A stretch of DNA of 45,446 bases from a virus. Below, piece after piece: positions 16,824 through 22,488 of this stretch. Location: the IMG/VR virus record IMGVR_UViG_3300028829_003355, positions 1 to 45,446 of that record, one strand, 5' to 3'. The translations under genes were made by a program, and so were the position numbers. Every line of letters starts with the position of its first letter. Positions within the stretch are counted from its first letter, which is position 1. The notes beneath the pieces are model-generated. The model did no database searches, was not told the origin of the DNA, and saw only the letters and a program-made list of their open reading frames with translations.

Positions 16824-17003
16824 TTACTTTTTGCCCTTATGCACGCGACCGCCGCACATGTAGCCTTTTGGCTTGGCCTTCGTCTTAGGCTTAGCTTTAG
16901 CTAAGCACTTGCCCGCTTTCTTACATTTAGCGGGAGTTGGGCACCCTTTACATGGTTTAAAGGCCGCGACTTTGCCGCCAGCCTTGTATCCTTTCTTCAT
17001 CAT
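16824..17003 (-). CDS. Small Lys/Cys-rich basic protein, 59 aa
   Basis: I read this gene directly: MMKKGYKAGGKVAAFKPC, then CKGCPTPAKCKKAGKCLAKA, then a Lys/Ala/Pro stretch ending CGGRVHKGKK. It has about 19 lysines and five to six cysteines, so it is strongly basic and may bind metal or nucleic acid. It starts inside the stop of the upstream basic gene (GATGATGA-type overlap), making three tandem basic proteins between terminase and the tail genes. Such short proteins with GGKV or CGGRV motifs recur in phage structural operons and may be virion or packaging accessory factors; no function is known. Confidence 0.65.
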   Translation of the reverse strand: MMKKGYKAGGKVAAFKPCKGCPTPAKCKKAGKCLAKAKPKTKAKPKGYMCGGRVHKGKK

Positions 17004-17155
17004 CGCTTGCCTCGCTTAGCGGTTTTGGCAGATTTTTTGAACGCCTTAGCAGTAGGCGCGCCTTTAGCTCCCGGCTTACGCATTTTTTCGCCGGAACCGG
17101 CCTTAATGCGCTTACGTTTAGCGTGGATATTTGCGTACAAACCTCGCTTAGCCAT
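17000..17155 (-). CDS. Small very basic protein, 51 aa
   Basis: I read this gene directly: MAKRGLYANIHAKRKRIKAG, then SGEKMRKPGAKGAPTAKAFK, ending KSAKTAKRGKR. More than a third of the residues are Lys or Arg. The 'MAKRGLYANIHAKRKRI.AGSGEKMRKPG..GAPT' pattern is one I recognise from many phage and environmental viral genomes as a conserved uncharacterised protein. The ATG shares a base with the stop of the upstream gene (TAATG) and the stop overlaps the next start, so translation of all three basic genes is coupled. A nucleic-acid-binding or capsid-internal role is plausible but unproven. Confidence 0.7.
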   Translation of the reverse strand: MAKRGLYANIHAKRKRIKAGSGEKMRKPGAKGAPTAKAFKKSAKTAKRGKR

Positions 17156-17439
17156 TAGCACTTCCACCTTTTTCTAGCTTGCCGTAACCGAGAATTAGGG
17201 TCTTTCGCCGCTTTGGGGTGGTCTTTCATCTGCCCTGCGGATCGCGCACAAAACGACTTCCGGCGTTTAGCGGCCTTACTACCGGCCTTAACCTTGCCGG
17301 TAACCGCTGTCTTCAACTTAGAGCCGGGGTTAGCCTTACGGTACGCGGCGACGCCTTTCTTCGTCATGCCTGCGCCCGCTTTGGTCTTGCGGTAGTTGCC
17401 GCCTTTCCCCGTAGTGCGCCGAATGGGTTTGTCCGCCAT
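17155..17439 (-). CDS. Basic DUF6321-like phage protein, 94 aa
   Basis: The start is the ATG of MADKPIRRTTGKGGNYRKT, with a GGGG ribosome site 7 bases upstream; the longer frame to the right has none. The core GAGMTKKGVAAYRKANPGSKL and then KAGSKAAKRRKSFCARSAGQ and DPNSRLRQARKRWKC is the pattern of a conserved phage family often labelled DUF6321. It is about 30% Lys/Arg. No function is established; its constant position beside terminase and structural genes suggests a packaged DNA-binding or head-associated protein (inference). It is translationally coupled to the next basic gene. Confidence 0.72.
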   Translation of the reverse strand: MADKPIRRTTGKGGNYRKTKAGAGMTKKGVAAYRKANPGSKLKTAVTGKVKAGSKAAKRRKSFCARSAGQMKDHPKAAKDPNSRLRQARKRWKC

Positions 17440-17506
17440 CGCGTGCCCCTTTGTACACTCAAACTTATGGGCGATTGTAACCCGTAACCGGGTGTTTATC
17501 CAAGGG

Positions 17507-18952
17507 TTAAGTCCACGCCCCCATATTAGCAGGTACAATACGCCGTTGTCCTTGCCGCATCAAGCGGTCATAGGCGCCGCCAAATATCTGATCTACATGA
17601 AGTGCCGCGTACTGGTGTGCATCCGCTATGTGCGAGTGGGAGTTTTTTTCTGGTTTAGGCTCAACTTCCCCGTTTTGCTTCACTTTATACCTATACCCGC
17701 TTCTCAGCGCCGTTATGAGCCGCTTACAGCTAGGGTCTATGAGGTGTCTAGGGCCAGTATCTAAAGCGCCACCCAAAAGGTTTTCTACAGCAGCAATGCG
17801 CGCCGTTACGGAGTTAGTTCTTGCAGGCACCGCTGTAAAACCTTCAGCTTTCAGCACATCAAATACGGACCGCTCGTCCGTCTGTGCACGCTGTGCGCCA
17901 GCGGGATCGCCTATAACTATAACAGGAAAACCGGGAAAATCGTTAGTCAAAAGTGGACGAAGCATCTCTCGACAAAACCGTAGTATCCCCATGCCATCTG
18001 AGGTAAGATCGGCCAGCGTCAAAAAACGCCCTCGCGAATCTTGCTGACTTATGGTACAAGCGGGCGTCAGTCCAAAGTCCATCCCTATAATTAGCGGGTA
18101 GTTCTCGTCCACCAGTGGCTTAATAGGCTCCTTCGCCACATGAAACTCCGAGTCGAAGCTCCTAAACACCGGTTTGCCCGCCAAACTCTTGCCAAACTTA
18201 GAGTGCACGTACACGTCCACCCAGTCCTCGTCGTTAGACTCGGCTAAGTTCTCGTAATACCCGTCGGGCAGGTACTGTAACCAGTCGGCGCCCTCACTCA
18301 TCCCGCTGGGCTGAGTAAAAACCGCCGCATTGTCCGGTGGATCGGTAAAATACCGCTCCCAAAACGTATCTGCGTCCGGCGGGTTAGACATGCCCCACAA
18401 CAACGCGTTACTACTCCCATCATCTTTGACACAACCGCCGTTATGCTTGCCCGGCGACGGCGGAACCAGCAACTTGTCGGGGTAACGGCCTAGACGACCT
18501 TGCATCGTAGAGAAAACATCGGGGTTTATCTCCCTAAATTCGTCAAAAATTGCGAAGCTGGCCTGTAGCGAGAGCAGTCGCCGCACGTCGTTGGAGTCGT
18601 CAAGCCCCCTAAACAACACTTCACACTCCACATCGTCGAATTTTAGGGTGTATTTCATCTCGGTCTTGGCTAAATTGCCCGCCAACCCGTCAGGAAACCA
18701 CTTCAGAAAGTCCTGTATGGAGGTATCCCAGAGCATTTGGCGCGTGTTCCGCACCCAAACGGCCCTAGACCGCCGTATGCCGTCCCTAGACGGGTGCATT
18801 TGCTTCGCGTGGTACGCGATTTTCATAATCCCCGCGCTAGTTTTTGTACTTCCCACCGGCCCCAGCTGTAAAGAGATGAACTTCTCGGAGGTAAAAAACG
18901 GAAGCAAGCTCTTTGGCGGCGTAAAATCGACCTTCTCTATAGCTAGTCCCAT
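17507..18952 (-). CDS. terL: Terminase large subunit (DNA-packaging ATPase/nuclease)
   Basis: This 481-residue protein has an N-terminal packaging ATPase with Walker A GPVGSTKT (31-38), a variant in which the usual Gly-Lys is Thr-Lys, and Walker B FAIFDE (133-138). The C-terminal RNase H-like nuclease has Asp292 in IGMDFG, Asp349 in VIVIGDPAG and Asp444 in HIADAHQYA, the expected metal-binding acids. It would translocate DNA into the prohead and cut the concatemer. The start overlaps the end of the small subunit gene by ten bases. The GPVGSTKT form is typical of one large group of phage terminases, so the enzyme should be active. Confidence 0.93.
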   Translation of the reverse strand: MGLAIEKVDFTPPKSLLPFFTSEKFISLQLGPVGSTKTSAGIMKIAYHAKQMHPSRDGIRRSRAVWVRNTRQMLWDTSIQDFLKWFPDGLAGNLAKTEMKYTLKFDDVECEVLFRGLDDSNDVRRLLSLQASFAIFDEFREINPDVFSTMQGRLGRYPDKLLVPPSPGKHNGGCVKDDGSSNALLWGMSNPPDADTFWERYFTDPPDNAAVFTQPSGMSEGADWLQYLPDGYYENLAESNDEDWVDVYVHSKFGKSLAGKPVFRSFDSEFHVAKEPIKPLVDENYPLIIGMDFGLTPACTISQQDSRGRFLTLADLTSDGMGILRFCREMLRPLLTNDFPGFPVIVIGDPAGAQRAQTDERSVFDVLKAEGFTAVPARTNSVTARIAAVENLLGGALDTGPRHLIDPSCKRLITALRSGYRYKVKQNGEVEPKPEKNSHSHIADAHQYAALHVDQIFGGAYDRLMRQGQRRIVPANMGAWT

Positions 18953-19449
18953 AACCCCTCGCTGTCCACCTTCTCATAGTCCGCATCTATCGCAGGCAAC
19001 TCCTGCTTTGCGGGTGCGTTCGCTGTGATTTGTATATTTTGGTCGGGGCTACCTAAGTTGATATTGAGAGAAAACCCTGAGCCTTGTTGCTCTTGGCTTG
19101 GTTTAGGCTCCAGATTGGCCCAGCGAACCAGCAGTTCCATCCCTTTTAGCACAGCCATCGGGGGTGTGTCTGGGTGGTTTACTAGTCGGTGCACGGTGGG
19201 GATACTTGCTTCCGCAGAAATGTGCGACTTCATCTGGAAGCTAACGCCGTCGTCTTCGATCTGTTTCTTTAGCTTCTTGACCTTGCGCTTAAACACAGGG
19301 TCTTTTGACAAATTGACGAAGTAATCTTCCGGCACGCCTAGTTGAGCCAAAAGCTCCCCTATCGGCAAGCGTGCTCCCGCCTCATTTCTGGCGACCTCTA
19401 CCGCGACGGCCTCTATATCTAACTCACTCGTTATCAGCGGAGTCTTCAT
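18943..19449 (-). CDS. terS: Terminase small subunit (putative)
   Basis: I use the ATG of MKTPLITSELD because GGTGG lies six bases upstream; an upstream TTG in the same frame (ten residues longer) has no ribosome site. The protein (168 residues) is helical and charged, with an HTH-like segment (LPIGELLAQLGVPEDYFVNL) followed by a coiled-coil-like region (FKRKVKKLKKQIED), and a low-complexity acidic C-terminus. It sits directly upstream of and overlaps the large subunit, as expected for the DNA-recognition subunit. It overlaps the upstream KilA-N-like gene by 26 bases. Identity rests on position and architecture more than on motif. Confidence 0.72.
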   Translation of the reverse strand: MKTPLITSELDIEAVAVEVARNEAGARLPIGELLAQLGVPEDYFVNLSKDPVFKRKVKKLKKQIEDDGVSFQMKSHISAEASIPTVHRLVNHPDTPPMAVLKGMELLVRWANLEPKPSQEQQGSGFSLNINLGSPDQNIQITANAPAKQELPAIDADYEKVDSEGLWD

Positions 19450-19708
19450 TCTTTGCCACCAGTCTAAATGCTTGGCCAATATACCGGTCGTAATCAGCCC
19501 ATCGCAGGTATTCTAACGCAACCACCGGATGTACTCTACGCAGTGACGGTGTGTTTTTTGCCGGGCGAACATACACCATAATCTCGGTCATCATAAGCCC
19601 GCGTCTATGCAACGCATCCACACACTGCCGATATGCTGTTGAGTTTAAGAAGTTGCCTAAGTTTTTCTTGCAGCCTAGCTTCTTATGCAGCGTTACCAGA
19701 TCAATCAC
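19424..19708 (-). CDS. Small protein resembling the C-terminal half of a KilA-N domain, 94 aa
   Basis: The start is GTG with AGGAGG four bases upstream. The segment SLRRVHPVVALEYLRWADYDRYIGQAFRLV resembles the KilA-N pattern 'W.HP..A...A.W.sp.f...V'. The first half (LVTLHKKLGCKKNLGNFLNS, YRQCVDALHRRGLMMTEIMVYV) could be a divergent remainder of that DNA-binding fold. It is the first gene behind the leftward late promoter, so it may regulate or recognise DNA at the packaging or control region. The family link is tentative. It overlaps the terminase small subunit gene, showing that it belongs to the late operon. Confidence 0.65.
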   Translation of the reverse strand: MIDLVTLHKKLGCKKNLGNFLNSTAYRQCVDALHRRGLMMTEIMVYVRPAKNTPSLRRVHPVVALEYLRWADYDRYIGQAFRLVAKNEDSADNE

Positions 19709-19743
19709 ATTGCCTCCTATAAATTCTATAACCCCAAAATTTT

Positions 19744-19769
19744 GACCGGAAAAATTTTACGCGCCGGTC
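19744..19769. promoter_or_regulatory. Dyad at the start of the leftward transcript, possible operator
   Basis: GACCGG and CCGGTC form an exact 6-base inverted repeat around a 14-base AT-rich centre, located just downstream of the leftward -10 box. An operator or a 5'-leader hairpin is possible; function not shown. Confidence 0.4.
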
Positions 19770-19781
19770 GTTGGGAAATGA

Positions 19782-19810
19782 AATATATAAACCCAAAATT
19801 TATATGTCAA
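19782..19810 (-). promoter_or_regulatory. Strong sigma-70 promoter, leftward (late operon)
   Basis: On the minus strand there is a perfect TTGACA (19810-19805), a 17-base spacer and TATATT (19787-19782). The predicted transcription start is near 19775, about 65 bases before the first late gene. The surrounding DNA is AT-rich. No other equally good leftward signal is seen before the terminase genes. Confidence 0.75.
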
Positions 19811-19844
19811 TAAAAATGAGCCTTGCGATATACGGGGTACGTCT

Positions 19845-19852
19845 ACTATCAC
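19845..19852 (+). repeat. ACTATCAC box (single copy)
   Basis: One exact copy of the 8-base box that occurs as pairs further right in the control region. It lies between the divergent promoters. Confidence 0.45.
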
Positions 19853-19896
19853 ACTGTGGGTGGACATGGACCCACCCCCCATGGTCTACTACAAAC

Positions 19897-19918
19897 ATGT
19901 TCAGGGCAGCCCGAACAT
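19897..19918. other. GC-centred hairpin in the control region
   Basis: ATGTTC/GAACAT arms flank GGG...CCC with a one-base bulge. There is no U-tract, so this is not a standard terminator. It lies in a stretch (19811-19981) that contains C/G-rich runs and no convincing gene. Confidence 0.4.
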
Positions 19919-19981
19919 ACCCCCCCTCCCCCGACGGGGGCGGGACACTAACTAACTAACTAACAGAAGCGAGTGAATGTT

Positions 19982-20050
19982 ATGATTACTTTAAATTTTG
20001 GCCCCACCATAGTAACCGCCGAGAACGCTGACTGCTTGAACGATGCATAA
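19982..20050 (+). CDS. Possible 22-aa leader peptide
   Basis: A 23-codon frame (MITLNFGPTIVTAENADCLN plus two residues) ends eight bases inside the next small gene, whose ATG overlaps it. The ribosome site is weak (AGAAGCGAG). It may be a leader giving coupled translation, or chance. I rate it low. Confidence 0.3.
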   Translation: MITLNFGPTIVTAENADCLNDA

Positions 20051-20213
20051 GTTGATGCGCTACGCGCAAGACGCAATTTGGTTTAGTGAAGACAAACAAG
20101 ACGAGGCTATCGGATTCCTAAACGATACCCAACTGACGCGAATGCTGCGCGGCATATGCCGGGTAAAAGGTAAGCATTTCGTCGAGGCTGAACTCGAAAC
20201 CTTGGAAGATTAA
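20043..20213 (+). CDS. Small unknown protein, 56 aa
   Basis: The frame reads MHKLMRYAQDAIWFSEDKQD, then EAIGFLNDTQLTRMLRGICR, and ends FVEAELETLED. The composition is helical, acidic at the C-terminus and protein-like. It is followed seven bases later by a textbook intrinsic terminator, which supports a real transcript. The start overlaps the end of a 22-codon leader frame. I do not recognise the family. Sitting alone at the beginning of the rightward side of the control region, it could be an immediate-early regulator or host-takeover peptide (inference). Confidence 0.55.
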   Translation: MHKLMRYAQDAIWFSEDKQDEAIGFLNDTQLTRMLRGICRVKGKHFVEAELETLED

Positions 20214-20219
20214 CTCGCT

Positions 20220-20244
20220 CGGGGGCTTCGGCCCCCTTTTTTTT
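20220..20244 (+). terminator. Intrinsic terminator
   Basis: GGGGGC, a TTCG tetraloop, GCCCCC and then eight Ts form a classic rho-independent terminator just after the 56-residue gene. Confidence 0.92.
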
Positions 20245-20247
20245 CTT

Positions 20248-20269
20248 ACTATCACTTAACTACTATCAC
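20248..20269 (+). repeat. ACTATCAC pair, element A
   Basis: Exact copies at 20248-20255 and 20262-20269, start-to-start 14 bases, followed 13 bases later by GAGGCTCGCC (20283-20292). The same order recurs twice near 21.1-21.2 kb. Confidence 0.6.
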
Positions 20270-20277
20270 GCCGTTTG

Positions 20278-20305
20278 TTGCAGAGGCTCGCCGGCGTGCT
20301 ATAGT
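20278..20305 (+). promoter_or_regulatory. Probable rightward promoter
   Basis: TTGCAG, 16 bases, TATAGT. The -35 box is poor but the -10 box is good. A CTAACAAGTTAG palindrome (20316-20327) covers the expected start of transcription, which suggests a repressible promoter for the 223-residue gene. Confidence 0.5.
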
Positions 20306-20315
20306 CGGCCTGTGT

Positions 20316-20327
20316 CTAACAAGTTAG
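20316..20327. promoter_or_regulatory. CTAACAAGTTAG palindrome over a probable promoter start
   Basis: Lies 11 bases after the TATAGT box of the probable rightward promoter, a classic operator position. Confidence 0.5.
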
Positions 20328-20363
20328 GCGCATAACTAACCCATAACCGAAAAGGTGAACAAC

Positions 20364-21035
20364 ATGAAAGCTATCGCAAAAGCAGTAAACAAGAAAACCG
20401 CAGTGAAGGATATGAATCCCGTCACGCAAGCCCTGCGAATCGCAGAGTCGCATGATGACAAGGCGCGCTCGCAGTATGTAGAGGCCGCGCGGATTATCGC
20501 AGAGGAGCGCGATCAATCCATTGCGCCGGCTGACGCGCATCCGCAATTGATGAAACGCGCGAAGGCGATTTGTGTTGCGGATGGTGTAGTATTCAAAAAG
20601 AATACTTGGGAAAAGCTAGGCCGGTTTCTTATTCTGGCTATGGCTGGCGATCTACCCGTCACTGTCAAACGTGCTACCAGTAAGGCCGATTCCGTGGTCA
20701 CTCCCGCGCACGTCGCGCTGGACACCATTCCGGTCAACATGTTGAGCAAGGCCGCGCAGGAAATCAAGGCGCAATGGGCAGGCAAAAAGGCGCCGGATGT
20801 GCAAACCCGCGCGCCACGCGCCGCGACTCCCGCGCCCAAGACTAAGGCCGATGGCGACATCAAGGCCGCAGTCAAACACTGGTTAGCGCACGCGGCCGAG
20901 CGCCGATTGTTCGAGGCCGTGTTGACGGAACTGGGTTTTCACCTTGCGCCAAACAAGGCCGGCGCCACCATTGCGGTAGGCGATGGCGCGACCCAGACCA
21001 AAAAGGGTAGCGTAAAGACTGTCCGCGCTCACTAA
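20364..21035 (+). CDS. Unknown early protein, 223 aa, basic with Ala/Pro/Lys linker
   Basis: The ATG of MKAIAKAVNKKTAV has AAAAGG 8 bases upstream; a GTG nine bases earlier would overlap that site. Residues 1-110 are helical (TQALRIAESHDDKARSQYVE, RAKAICVADGVVFKKNTWEK). Residues about 125-165 are an Ala/Pro/Lys-rich linker. The C-terminal part (KHWLAHAAERRLFEAVLTEL) is another helix pair. Net charge is positive, so DNA binding is plausible. It is a monocistronic unit: its own promoter overlapped by a palindrome, and its own intrinsic terminator. That isolation beside the putative origin suggests a regulator or replication-region binding protein (inference). No family recognised. Confidence 0.75.
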   Translation: MKAIAKAVNKKTAVKDMNPVTQALRIAESHDDKARSQYVEAARIIAEERDQSIAPADAHPQLMKRAKAICVADGVVFKKNTWEKLGRFLILAMAGDLPVTVKRATSKADSVVTPAHVALDTIPVNMLSKAAQEIKAQWAGKKAPDVQTRAPRAATPAPKTKADGDIKAAVKHWLAHAAERRLFEAVLTELGFHLAPNKAGATIAVGDGATQTKKGSVKTVRAH

Positions 21036-21049
21036 GCCAACCCCAACCC

Positions 21050-21075
21050 AAGGCGCCGAAAGGCGCCTTTTTTTT
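21050..21075 (+). terminator. Intrinsic terminator
   Basis: AGGCGCC, loop GAAA, GGCGCCT and then a run of Ts, 15 bases after the stop of the 223-residue gene. Confidence 0.92.
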
Positions 21076-21082
21076 CAAAATT

Positions 21083-21120
21083 ACTATCACTACTACTATC
21101 ACACGGTCGAGAGGCGCGCC
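21083..21120 (+). repeat. ACTATCAC pair plus GAGGCGCGCC, element B
   Basis: ACTATCAC at 21083-21090 and 21095-21102 (12 bases apart), then GAGGCGCGCC at 21111-21120. Same order as elements A and C. Confidence 0.65.
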
Positions 21121-21182
21121 GGTAGAGTTTCGCATAACGCATTATCTTTTTGCACTTTGCGACTGCGCGCGCGGCGTGGCTA

Positions 21183-21236
21183 GAGGCTTGCCGGTGTTAC
21201 TATCACTACTACTATCAACCGGCGTAGAGGCGCGCC
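21183..21236 (+). repeat. ACTATCAC pair plus GAGGCGCGCC, element C
   Basis: GAGGCTTGCC (21183-21192), ACTATCAC (21199-21206), ACTATCAA (21211-21218, one change) and GAGGCGCGCC (21227-21236). With element B it forms a direct repeat with a period of 116 bases. Confidence 0.65.
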
Positions 21237-21257
21237 GAGCTAATCCGTTAGACAGTC

Positions 21258-21273
21258 GGCTAACACGTTAGCC
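21258..21273. repeat. GGCTAACACGTTAGCC palindrome
   Basis: A copy of the dispersed CTAACNNGTTAG palindrome with GG/CC flanks, in the non-coding control region immediately before the 26-bp tandem repeats. Confidence 0.7.
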
Positions 21274-21274
21274 A

Positions 21275-21326
21275 GTAGTTGCTGTAACTAGTTGTAGCGA
21301 CTAGTTGCTGTAACTAGTTGTAGCGA
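21275..21326 (+). repeat. Tandem 26-bp repeat, two copies
   Basis: Two adjacent 26-base units differ only in the first base. Each contains TAACTAGTTG and TAGCGA. Related CTAGTTGTA boxes recur at about 21.37, 21.46 and 21.63 kb. They could be iterons for an initiator protein. Confidence 0.7.
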
Positions 21327-21459
21327 CTACCGGCGATTTTCTTGCACCGAACGAGTTATAAATAGGCCAACAACTAGTACAACTAGAATTTCGGAAAAAA
21401 GTTAGTAGGCACTATCGCGGAGATGGTTGGCAGAAAGCCAAATAAAAAAGAGTAGTTGT

Positions 21460-21588
21460 ACTAGTTAGTTAAGTTAACTAAAACTAAAGCAAATTATTCT
21501 CGGCCCCCATTTTTTTATGCGCACAGCCTTTTCATTTTTCGACCCCCCACATTTTTTCCTCGACTTTTAGTTAACTTAACTAACTAGT
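21460..21588. repeat. 24-bp perfect inverted repeat around an AT-rich centre; candidate origin
   Basis: Arms 21460-21483 and 21565-21588 are exact reverse complements and each is itself nearly self-complementary (AGTTAAGTTAACTAA). The 81-base centre is T-rich. Together with the neighbouring repeats this gene-free stretch (21076-21818, about 740 bases) is the best origin candidate in the window. No protein-coding frame is convincing in it. Confidence 0.6.
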
Positions 21589-21689
21589 TGGGAATACCAA
21601 GCAAATCAAGCACTTACCGCCGACCCCACTAGTTGTACTAGTTGTAACCGCATCCGCGCCCCCAATCCTTACTCCTAACAGGTTCAGTG

Positions 21690-21717
21690 TTGACATAGCA
21701 TACAGCCTCTGTATACT
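21690..21717 (+). promoter_or_regulatory. Strong sigma-70 promoter, rightward (main early operon)
   Basis: A perfect TTGACA, 16-base spacer and TATACT, about 100 bases before the first early gene. Downstream there is a GCGGCATCTGCCGC hairpin (about 21748-21762) and a perfect 16-base palindrome (21775-21790) before the ribosome site, so leader-level regulation is possible. Confidence 0.8.
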
Positions 21718-21774
21718 GGAAACTGTGGGGAGGCTTATACTCACCACGGCGGCATCTGCCGCGTTTCATTAACC

Positions 21775-21790
21775 GGCTAACGCGTTAGCC
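21775..21790. promoter_or_regulatory. GGCTAACGCGTTAGCC palindrome in the early leader
   Basis: A perfect 16-base palindrome in the untranslated leader of the main early operon, 15 bases before its AGGAG ribosome site. It could be an operator, or an RNA hairpin near the ribosome site. Confidence 0.6.
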
Positions 21791-21818
21791 AAACTGATAA
21801 CTGTTAGGAGTGTCCAAG

Positions 21819-22106
21819 ATGACTGATCCGATACTAAGCACCGCCAACCGGCTCGCCGAGCTTACCGCAGAGCGCGAGCGCGAAATGAAAAAGCTAATGA
21901 CTTCCCTGTTTCTCCGCAACCTGTGGCCGCAAGCGTTTGACTGCGGCCCCGTGAAAGCGGGTTGGGGCGGCGGAATAGCGCACGATGTGGAGCTACACGG
22001 CCACAAGGTGCAGACATACCGAATTACCCGTGGCGATGGCGAGTCGCGCACGTTTGCTTATAGCCAAGTACCTAGCGAGTTAGGTGGAGGGCTTGGCGAT
22101 GACTGA
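21819..22106 (+). CDS. Early protein of unknown function, 95 aa
   Basis: The ATG has AGGAG 8 bases upstream; an in-frame GTG nine bases earlier lies on that site and is rejected. It reads MTDPILSTANRLAELTAERE followed by a short helix and a C-terminal beta part (GWGGGIAHDVELHGHKVQTY). The first three genes of this operon all begin MTD with nearly the same nucleotides around the start, which suggests that the initiation region was duplicated or is under selection for strong expression. No domain recognised. It is the first gene behind the strong early promoter, so it is made early and in quantity. Confidence 0.7.
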   Translation: MTDPILSTANRLAELTAEREREMKKLMTSLFLRNLWPQAFDCGPVKAGWGGGIAHDVELHGHKVQTYRITRGDGESRTFAYSQVPSELGGGLGDD

Positions 22107-22488
22107 TCCGATCCAGCGCGCAACCCTTCGCGATATGCGATATTACGTGCGCGACCGCAAACCGTTCGTGAACACGAACCACACCTGCTATGCGCAGTTT
22201 ACCGAGCATGGCGACTATGTAGTGTATAGCTACGGCGCGCACTGGCCGCTGTTTATCTACCGCAACGGCGTCTGGTATGAGAACGAGGACAAGTACGGCG
22301 TAACCACTAGCCGGCATCACTCTGCGTGCCACCCGCTGTGCGAGACTGTCGGTATCCCTTGCAAACTGGCTATTGAGTTAGCCAAAGGCTCGCCGATTTC
22401 CGATGACGATATTTTGCGCGTGAGCGCACACGAGACGCTGAACGCTGTGTTCGGCCACTACTTTGATGGAGGCTCTACCCATGACTGA
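22099..22488 (+). CDS. Conserved phage protein (DUF8033-like), 129 aa
   Basis: The start is the ATG of MTDPIQRATLRDM with GGTGGAGGG about 8 bases upstream; it overlaps the previous gene by eight bases. The core DYVVYSYGAHWPLFIYRNGV, WYENEDKYGVTTSRHHSACH is a pattern I recognise from many phages and mobile elements ('YvVySY..HWPlfi......WyeN.dkys.TTs.H.sq'). No enzymatic role is known for this family. A C-terminal helical part (SAHETLNAVFGHYFDG) follows. Its neighbours are the MoxR/VWA trio genes. Confidence 0.72.
   Translation: MTDPIQRATLRDMRYYVRDRKPFVNTNHTCYAQFTEHGDYVVYSYGAHWPLFIYRNGVWYENEDKYGVTTSRHHSACHPLCETVGIPCKLAIELAKGSPISDDDILRVSAHETLNAVFGHYFDGGSTHD

Noticed and set aside
21275-21326. 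Tandem repeats as a CRISPR array
   Set aside because: The two units are adjacent with no spacers and no cas operon exists; the Cas4-like gene fits a phage recombination nuclease.
19709-21818. Integration site or lysogeny module
   Set aside because: No integrase, excisionase or CI-like gene and no tRNA-like att core were seen; repeats fit an origin or control region better.
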